Assembly (NCBI GenBank): GCA_009767595.1
Contig: VSDK01001676.1
Coordinates: forward strand, 23,880-87,879
Direction: 5' to 3'
DNA from: Symbiodinium kawagutii
Lineage: Eukaryota > Sar > Dinophyceae > Suessiales > Symbiodiniaceae
DNA length: 64,000 nucleotides
Both the position numbers and the translations under genes were made by a program. This document shows, piece after piece, positions 56,074 through 64,000 of the stretch; position 1 is the stretch's first letter, and each line of letters starts with the position of its first letter. Below the pieces are notes generated by a model. It did no database searches. It had not been told where the DNA came from and was given only the letters and a program-made list of their open reading frames with translations.

Positions 56074-56849
56074 AACCTTACAACCACTCTCAACCACCAA
56101 ATTTACCATCACCCATTTACCACAATTGATTCCTACGTTTTCCATGTTGATGCTACGCGATGCTGCATCATACCTCCAAGACGTTGTGCGCAGTCTTGCT
56201 ATGTCTTGCTGCTGTCTTTGTGGCACTGCATCGTCTCGTTTCCATGATCCCTCCATTGTGAATTTAGAAGCCCAAAAACAACAACACACACGTGATCAGC
56301 CAAAGAAAACGATTCTACAAGGCTTGATCCTTCCGGATGTTGCCTGCTGTTGATCGAGTGGACTCACAAAGTTTGTTATCAGACAAACATTGCTCATCCG
56401 CAAATGCTCACATGCTTTGCATGCGCCCCGGCACTGACTAGCACCTGCCCTTGCCCTTGTTCTTCCGCCGTCCAAACATAAACACATGCAATACTTGACG
56501 CAAAAGTTTGACCATCCTCTGCTAGGGTGTCGCTAGATTCCCATATCGCCATGCACATATTAGATATATAAATATAGATATAGATATAGAATACAATACG
56601 CGCACAGGCATCCTTTGACATTGTTTTGGCATTCTACTAGATCATACACAAGAACGACACTACCCACCAAACTGTGGGGTTCTTCATGGTGATTTTTGCA
56701 CAAGTCACCAAAAATCTCAACGCAATTAGTTGGAACCATGGTCAAATGGAAGTGGATCAAAACCCTTAGTCCCCCTGGTTCCTTAACCATTCTTGTTGGT
56801 GATTCTCCCCCACGAAATTGGTTGGTTAACTGCTTGACCCAGCTCGCCA

Positions 56850-57030
56850 AATGGTGGAACGGTCCAACCTCCGAGCAACTCCCCTCCCTCCGCTGTCTCC
56901 AAGGCGCAACCCACCAAGCGCGAGCTCCGGGCGCAGTCTGCTGAAGTGTCGCGGGGACATTCCAACTGCGCCATGCCGTGATAGCCGGCATCACCTGACC
57001 CAGTGCCACCCCAAGGACTACGGTCAGGTG
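56850..57030. CDS. Coding-like island, strand unresolved
   Basis: Minus strand reads MAQLECPRDTSADCARSSRL, VGCALETAEGGELLGGWTVP (Cys-rich). Plus strand reads LLKCRGDIPTAPCRDSRHHL, TQCHPKDYGQ ending at CAG|GTGAAG. Both are plausible. The island is GC-rich and lies just before a long TTG tract. Confidence 0.35.
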
Positions 57031-57065
57031 AAGTCGTGCTTGGTCTTGGGCTGGGGCTTGGGTGT

Positions 57066-57070
57066 GTTGC

Positions 57071-57167
<97 letters not shown>
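57066..57167 (+). repeat. (TTG)n microsatellite
   Basis: About 33 uninterrupted TTG triplets; reading frames over it encode runs of Leu, Val or Cys. Confidence 0.95.
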
Positions 57168-57168
<1 letters not shown>

Positions 57169-58325
57169 GGTGTCTAACGTCCCCTAGTCCTTGACCTTCA
57201 TGTCAATAGAACAACCGCTATTAACCTCACCAACTGGTGCAGGCGTTTGTTGCTGCTGTTGCTACTTCAGTTTCAGTTTGTGTCCGTTCGACCCACTGTC
57301 CTTCTGTCAACAATGTCCAGGACCGAAAGAACCCTCCCGCTGCCTACTTCCGTACCTAATTCAGGGCTCATCAAAGCCCTAGTAAGTCTGATGAGACCAG
57401 CGGGCAGCGAATTGTTGGGCCATCTCAGCTACGCACAAGAAGCAAGAAGACTACTGGTTGGTCAGTGGTATTCCAATGAGTCAGCACAGTTCCTATTGTG
57501 AGAGAGGTGCAAGTTAGCAACGCATGTACACTATGCTTGCACGTGCATGTCAAAAATGTAAAAAATCTAGAACCATGACACCTTGGCGGTTCAAAAGACG
57601 TATCAGGATGGTGACAATCCCAGCTGTGTATCAACAAGTCAGCTGGCCGCAGCAACCAACAGTGAGCCGACATGTGAAGGATGGGACCAAGGGACCAACG
57701 GCATTGTACCACCCTGCTTTCACATCCCAAAGGATCCCAAAGCCAACAAAATCCGATGCTCCTGGTGGGATGTTCACCCAGCCAATGTTAATGAACTCAG
57801 AAGATATCATAAGAAATTGGGAAACCAGCGATATACACCATTGTGAACCATTATCATCGCATGTTATGTCAAACATGTTTCAGACATAAATGGTGAACAA
57901 AAAAACATGTGAACAAATGTGTTTCGAATATGAATTGTGGCAGAAGTGATTCACATATTGTGTTGTTCACGTGTTTTCCCAGATTTGTCCACCTTACTTT
58001 TTGGCAATTGTATGCAATTGTAAATCCCATGTATTTCACATTTCTTTCACAAGCTCAAGTAAAACACCCAGCCCTGAAGCGGAGGTGAAAAGTTAGCCAT
58101 CATGACCCGCAGCCCTGAAAATCGCCAAACTGGTCAACTGGTCAGAATACCAATCACCATCTATTCACCAATTAGATCCAACAGATCCAGAATCAACAGA
58201 TCCATCCATCCAATAGAAAGTTATCCAGAATCACTGGTATGGCAATCACTGGTCAACTGGTCCGAATACAACAGCTATCAACTATGGTCATGGTAAGTTC
58301 TCGACCATCCCCGTTATCACCGCAC

Positions 58326-58419
58326 CCGCTGCTGGGGATTCCCTCCAAGGCGCAGTGCCAGGCATCATCGGTCCAAGCATATCCAGCTGGGACGCTTTGA
58401 GGCCAGGGACAAACCAAAC
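58326..58419 (-). CDS. Exon, product unknown
   Basis: 94 bases from CTCAG|GTTTGG to GCGG|GTGCGG on the minus strand. Reads VWFVPGLKASQLDMLGPMMP, GTAPWRESPAA. Both splice sites are strong and the acceptor follows the AG|G rule. Confidence 0.5.
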
Positions 58420-58479
58420 CTGAGAGCATCGGCTCCCGTGTAGATGGCGCGGAGATTGATGTAAAAATATCAACATCTA

Positions 58480-60600
58480 TCTATCCATCTGTCTATCCAT
58501 CCATCCATCCATCCATCCATCCATCCAAATATGAGTATATATCTAAGTATACAGTCATAAATGTGTTTTGCGCATATACATCAATATAGTCATAGAAATG
58601 GGCGTTGCCTAAGCAATTTTTTCGAACCGTGGCCACGTGACCTCGCAACACGGGCTTCACCGACTGGATCTGATAATCGAGGATGGTAATCAGAGTCGCA
58701 GCGGCAATGGTTGCCATGCTTGAAGAAAAATGATGCTCATCATGGCAATGATTTTGACTTAAAGAACTCAAGTGTTACCATCCTGATAATAATCATCTCT
58801 ATCATGAGCATAAAGGGACGACTCTATCAGGAGAATTCATCCTGCATATTCCTCCGTACTGGCTGCGCATGAGGCCTTGAAGAACCCGCTGTTGCCACCC
58901 ACTCTACTTGCAATCGTTGGCTCGAAAATGGGGTGTCCGAAGACACAGGGTATAATCCTAAAATGATGGATTTTCTGCTGCCAAGCCATCAAGTTCGCTG
59001 CTACTAACCACTTGTGACCTCCTGGTGATGGTTTTCGTAGTACGTACTTGGGTTCGTGCCAAGCGATAGGGTAACCAAAATAACCCACCAAAAAATGTTC
59101 ATCTTGCTAGGAAATCATTGGTTTTGGAGGTGCCATCATTTTGGCATATGCCCACTTGAACACCTGCCATTTCCAACGTTTCAAGGCCGAACATGGATCG
59201 ACGTGGTTCTGTCAAAACCAACAGCAGGCTTGATGAAGCTTCGAAAAGAAGCAAGCCATCGCAAACCAAGAATTACAATCGGATTGACTGATAGTTCATT
59301 GATACAACTATAGTTGATAACTTATACCTGACTATTGTTGGTAAACCATCAGTTTACACGGAGTTACTATAGTCAAATCAACAATCATAAACTGATATTC
59401 ATGTCGGATTTACCATGGTCAAACCAACATTTGAATATGTCTAAACCATCATAAACCAGCATACGTATCACGATCAACCATCATTGACCATCATCAAACA
59501 TGATTAACATATCGCGAGGGTTTCACAAATACGCGTCAACCACCAACAATCACGGCAGGCCTAGTTAACCACGAAAAAATGGAAAACATAAAATTAATGG
59601 TAAAAAGCAACCTTTCTTAGCGTATCACTACAGTATCCTTTCTGAAATATGAAATATGCTTTCTGATGATTTTTGAGATCTATTGAATCCCCATCTATAT
59701 ACACGGAAATGACCCGTTTTTGAGTTGACTATCCGACGGCTGCCCGGCTGGGTTTGAGGTTGCTGGATCGGCCAAAACACGACAGTCAGGCTCAGAGATG
59801 TTGATCTCAAAAGCAGGGTTTGTGTTGTCACTGGGACACTCTCCTGGCGCGCTGAAGATCAGCAAAGGATATTGGGAGATTCATGTGCCAAATACAGCTA
59901 CTGGTTGGTGCTTTCAATGCCTATGAAAATTGTGCTTGTCAACCAACCATTTGTCAATAATTACTAGGGAAAATGAAAAAATGTTTGAAACTACCAGCCA
60001 GGCTATACTGGGGTTGATAATGCGGCTAATTTACACATTATGGGAAATTCAGAGATTCATGAGATTACAATTCATATGGCTAATAAACCTCCTCATATGG
60101 TAATTCACTTCGGGGATCATGCAGCAGTCCGATAAAAATGTGCACCCCCAGTTACCATCAGAAAAAGAGTTCGTTTCGCCGGGAAATTGGCATGCATGGG
60201 CCTAGGTACGCGTCCCAAGCATGTTGCGCAGCCTTTTAAGGGAAAAAACCATCAACAACAGCAATGGTTATTCGTTAACAAAGTGGATGGATGTTTGACC
60301 TCTATTCAATCAAGTTGGTGTAGGTATGTCCGAAAATTGAACAGGATTTGCCATGACACAATCGTGAAGCAGTCACCGCCAGGCTTGCCCCAGTTTGTGG
60401 GTCCTACGTGTTCTTTTTGCGAATGTAAAACCAGCAACCATGGCTTTAAACCATTGCATTCCCTAGTATTGTTCACAATACCCTTTTGACTAGCCACTAA
60501 TCATTATCCATGTAGCAACATGTAGCAACCATTGTTAACGCTTCTCCCCTAAATCGACCTCAATATAAACTATGCAACCCTTCCCCAGCCACCTCTGGGG
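58480..60600. other. Non-coding stretch
   Basis: A catc microsatellite at 58485-58525 and a family B hairpin at 59901; nothing else supported. Confidence 0.4.
59901..60001. mobile_element. Hairpin element family B, copy 2
   Basis: Left ctggttggtgctttcaatgc, right gtttgaaactaccagccag; 101 bp. Interior shares gtcaaccaaccat and actagggaaaatg with the 47959 copy. Confidence 0.72.
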
Positions 60601-60624
60601 GCTGCTTCCAAGCGTCCAGTGGTA

Positions 60625-60729
60625 GACCCTCCCTGGAAAGGTGCAAGGCATCTGATCTCGCAGACCTCCCCAGCAGCAATTTGCTCGCTGCAGTTCGAGA
60701 GATCCTTGGCGAATCCAGTTGTGTCAGCG
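60625..60729 (-). CDS. Exon, Cys-rich CCP/sushi-like fragment
   Basis: After GGTCAG the minus strand reads ADTTGFAKDLSNCSEQIAAG, EVCEIRCLAPFQGGSTTG. The spacing C-x7-C-x3-C followed by PF.G resembles the start of CCP-like modules (C...I..G..C.I.C..PF) frequent in large protist surface proteins. The 3' boundary near 60625 is not fixed. Confidence 0.5.
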
Positions 60730-61339
60730 CTGACCACTGTTCCTGTTGGAGATCTATGATGATGATCTCTGATGATCTATGAAGCTATGAACCATCCACA
60801 AGTTGACTCGCTCAACAGCTCCTGTTTCATCAAAGATGGGAGGCGCAATGATCGTCGGGTTCTTCAAAAACAACTGCCATCCATGAAGTGCCAGCAGAAG
60901 CCATTCTGGAAGTATTTCCCCGCTGGTCGTCAGCACTGAGGGAGGGGGTGTAGGAGGTTATGATAATTTCATACGGATTGAGTGATGTCAGTTTCCTTCT
61001 TGAAGAACTTGTTCTAATCTCGCATAAACAATTGTGAATAGCCACCGACAGAGCATCGAACAAGAATTAACAAAAGCCCTAATTGTACTTAAAAGCCACC
61101 ATGGAAACAGGTTCAACCGCGCGTGTCCACGATCGAAGATGCAAATTTTAGCAGCAGATGTTTTTTCTGGGTTTAAGCTGCTGCTCCTGGTGGAGAAATC
61201 TGAAAATGATGATCAAGGGCCCGGCCTCGAACTATTTGCCACATAGTTTCAGGGGCTGTATACTGATGACCCTCTATATCCCATCATCCATGCCTGCACA
61301 ATGATATACGGTGCGCCGAACGACTTCAAAGCGCTCACT

Positions 61340-61600
61340 GAATATCATTGTCAGTTTCCAGGGAATGGTTCACGGTTGCTGACAAGGGCATAGGTTTCAA
61401 GTGTGCTTCAACAATTGGGTTGCAAGAAGTGTTGGGATCTCCCAAGTCTGCGGAATTTCTAGAGCTGCATTGCTTTGCCATCGCCCAGCACCCACCAAAG
61501 GCGCGTGACCGCAAGTTCAACGTCGTGCACAGCCCCTCCATCTGCCAAGGTTCAAAGATGCATGGATCAGGCAAATGAGGTATCACACATGGCACGATCG
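61340..61600. CDS. Open stretch of uncertain strand
   Basis: Minus frame reads EGLCTTLNLRSRAFGGCWAM and continues to ATVNHSLETDN. Plus frame reads ADKGIGFKCASTIGLQEVLG, SPKSAEFLELHCFAIAQ. Neither has clear splice sites; weakly exon-like. Confidence 0.2.
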
Positions 61601-61917
61601 GCAGACAACCTACACAAAAGCTGAGTTGTGGCGGATGCCCTCCCCTTGCAGGGATGGCGTGTGGCTACATTCACATCCCCAGCAATGTATCCCGATTGCC
61701 ATCTGAACCATCGTGGCCACACATGGATGGAACTTCCAATACCGCATGACTGTGGGTCAATACTTTACACCCTTGGCGGTTCACATCCCCCAAATGCACA
61801 GACTGGTATTTGCCGGGATGCTCGTGTTGCCATTTTTGGGATGATGAATATTGACTCGCAGCCCACAACCACATAACCATCCAGGAATGTTGAGAGACTC
61901 ACGGAAATTCAATAGAT

Positions 61918-62028
61918 GGTGGTTTCTCAAAATAGGGAACCCAAAAAAAGGTTGGCTTATTCTGTATAGATGTTTATAACTGATTGATATTGGATGATTT
62001 GGGGGTTCCCCTATTTTGGGAAACCACC
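61918..62028. mobile_element. Hairpin element family A, copy 8 (best stem)
   Basis: Left ggtggtttctcaaaataggg then aaccc, right gggttcccctattttgggaa then accacc. The 26-base arms pair with one mismatch and one bulge. 111 bp in all. Confidence 0.8.
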
Positions 62029-62479
62029 AAATGATCATCACCTTCAGCAAGGTGGTGCAACACACGTACTCGACCAACAGCTCAGCAGGTTGTGAAGCCG
62101 CAGCTGTGTTTTACTCGGTTAGTTCATGAACACGAACCAACCTAGGATTGTATCAGCAATGACTAGTATGTATGATTATATCATAGAACTTTGTTGAAAA
62201 AATAGCTTACTAACGACCATTCATCATGGTTGTTTTTATTCCAGTACTGGGTTAATATGAAACCCCAGCAAGGCAATGACCAACCAACAGGTTTTGGCGA
62301 CTGCACACCTGAAAGTTGCAAGCTGGCGTTGCATGTATTGCAATCCTCATAGACATCACCCACGAATCCTGACGTCGGCAGCACTGGCAGCATACACATG
62401 CACACACACACACACTCAGTGGTGATGTGCAGCATTCTTAATCACACAATCCCCAAAATGATACAGCACCGGTACATAT

Positions 62480-62840
62480 ACATACATGTGTATATATATA
62501 TATATACTCATTGATTTGTTCATTTATACACTTATACGTATCCTGTTTTCATCCACAAACGTAATTATCTCCTACATTACGTGCAAATATGTGTGTAGGT
62601 ATACACATGTAACGTGTGACCTCAGATGTACATGCGCCCACACATACATATACAGGGGTTCATACAGGTCTATATACATATATATATATATATATATACT
62701 CATATGTTGGTAAATACAGACATACAAATTATATGTATGGTGTGTCGAGATAAGTACAATTCATGTGCATACCGATATATATATATATATATATACGATA
62801 TATAAATATATATACACATATATATATATATATGAATAGC
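62480..62840 (+). repeat. (TA)n and TACATA simple repeats
   Basis: Several ta runs (62492-62506, 62679-62698, 62777-62796, 62818-62832) in a TA-rich stretch. Confidence 0.85.
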
Positions 62841-63641
62841 GGACAAAAGTCTGTTACACAAAAGTGGCCATCTGCTAAACTGGGTCGTCCCCTATCGGTT
62901 GTGAAGGTTTTGTGGGTTTGTCTTGTGTCGTCTATGTTGGGAAGGATAAGCATCAATACTCGTATTGGGCCAAGGTCTTCCCAAGCATGTCAATGGTGGA
63001 AAATGCCTATCGGTTAGCATCGGTTAGAGTATCGGTTGGATTGCCCATGAATTTTCTGAAACTGGATTAACCATGCCTATCTTCCTGGGGGTATCGGTGC
63101 TGGGTCGTCCCCTATCGGTTGTGAAGGTATCCTGCACGTTGGATAACCGAGACGTCCACCTGAAAATATAATATGAATTGACGTACTTTTGTCGGATACT
63201 TATATATATATATATATATCCAACATATATGCGGGTGGCCTGTTTGGAGATGCGTAGAAATACTTGTGCGCACACAAGAATAAAAAATGTGTACGAATGA
63301 ATATCAGTGTTCCCAAATCAATAGAAAAGGTTCCTACGGAAGTTAGGGGTTAAGGGTTAACTGCAAGCAGTGCAACAGCAAGCACCTCCTTTTGTCTGAA
63401 CTAAGAGAGGTGCCAATGTGGCTGCTGCTTGATTCTGTCTTGGTTCTGTCTGACCCTCAAGTCAGATCTTCTGAACGAAAAGTTTGTGGACCTTGAGTCC
63501 ACACAAAAGTGATGGTGGTGACAGTCCAGACCAACCCCCTCGCCGCCAGAGGCAGACGCAGGGACAAAGTCCGAACACTGGAACCACCATCGGAAAGCAG
63601 CCACACTCACCCGTCTCCATCGACAGGAACATAGGTGAGCA

Positions 63642-63998
63642 TTAAAAGGATGAAGGCCAATCCGCAAGAATGGCCGGCAAAAGGGTAAAACTACGAAGAC
63701 TATCCATCAGGTCAAGTTGTAGATGACGAGAAAAGCCTTCAGGATGTGGATGCGTGAGATCATCAGCCCATTGATTGAGGTCACGTTTTCGATGTGAGGG
63801 GCAAAGGTGTGCCCCCGAGTCATACAAGAGGAGCACGATCTGCATCAGGAAAGCAGAGCCCGGTAGTTGTTTGGCCTTGCCACTGAGCAGGGAATAGGCG
63901 TTGCCCTGGTTGTCGGTGACAAGCTCCAATGGGAGATTGATGGAGCCTGGTGACCTTCGGGAGATGAGGAGCGATGTGAGGAGTAAAGTGCCAAACAT
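63642..63998 (-). CDS. RNase H-like retroelement fragment at the window edge
   Basis: About 118 residues, running off the right edge so the N-terminus is missing. It contains LELVTDNQGNAYSLL (an RNase H-type Asp motif), and CPSHRKRDLNQWADDLTHP, which resembles the C-terminal RNase H motif of plant and dinoflagellate reverse-transcriptase elements in which an acidic residue follows Asn-x-Trp/Glu-Ala. It differs from the RNase H of the DIRS-like element here, so it is another family. The frame ends at 63642 and no further domain follows downstream. Confidence 0.5.
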   Translation of the reverse strand: MFGTLLLTSLLISRRSPGSINLPLELVTDNQGNAYSLLSGKAKQLPGSAFLMQIVLLLYDSGAHLCPSHRKRDLNQWADDLTHPHPEGFSRHLQLDLMDSLRSFTLLPAILADWPSSF

Positions 63999-64000
63999 CT

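Noticed and set aside
56851..57194. Plus-strand frame with poly-Leu or poly-Val end
   Set aside because: The end is the TTG microsatellite; only the GC-rich part before it is coding-like.

Overview
The window looks like nuclear DNA of a dinoflagellate. Four signs support this. (1) There is an interstitial block of plant/dinoflagellate-type telomere repeats (TTTAGGG with TTTTAGGG variants). (2) Inferred introns use GC as well as GT donors, and their acceptors are often followed by G (AG|G). (3) Coding islands are small and GC-rich, separated by kilobases of AT-rich, microsatellite-laden DNA. (4) A retroelement carries the NPGP-type motif that is common in dinoflagellate mobile elements. I have no database match, so the species is open. 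No rRNA, tRNA, CRISPR array, spliced-leader RNA gene or bacterial-type operon of host genes was seen.

The best-supported object is a 7.8-kb tyrosine-recombinase retroelement of DIRS/PAT type on the minus strand (26175 to 18365). It has split direct repeats in the order A1-ORFs-B1-A2-B2. A is 43 bp and identical in both copies; B is 191 bp with one difference. Reading 5' to 3' on the minus strand, it encodes a small membrane protein, a coiled-coil ORF, a Gag-like ORF with a basic tail, a reverse transcriptase-RNase H polyprotein running into a methyltransferase-like domain, and the rest of that domain plus a tyrosine recombinase. The first three ORFs are linked by stop-start overlaps (ATGA, then TGATG). 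The last two are linked by a -1 frame change inside the methyltransferase domain.

Host coding sequence appears as short islands. The clearest is four to five exons of an SNF1/AMPK-like protein kinase (46653 to about 45680, minus). Its peptides join in frame across GC-AG and GT-AG introns. About twenty more candidate exons, almost all minus strand, lie at roughly 6.6, 7.6, 8.1, 9.6, 10.3, 11.2, 12.1, 12.3, 16.5, 17.3, 18.2, 30.4, 30.8, 31.8, 35.3, 38.4, 39.5, 49.8, 51.8, 53.5, 55.0, 58.4 and 60.7 kb. Several encode Cys-rich or membrane-spanning peptides, as expected of large secreted or surface proteins, but I cannot assign a function or say how many genes they form.

The rest is repeats: CAA and CTA triplet tracts broken by assembly gaps; a 31-bp minisatellite with an exactly duplicated 253-bp exon block; a 94-bp satellite; GATA-type tracts; a 1.2-kb ggttccgg minisatellite open in many frames; and two dispersed families of about 100-bp hairpin (MITE-like) elements. 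There are also fragments of a LINE RNase H (about 45.6-44.6 kb) and of another RNase H at the right edge.
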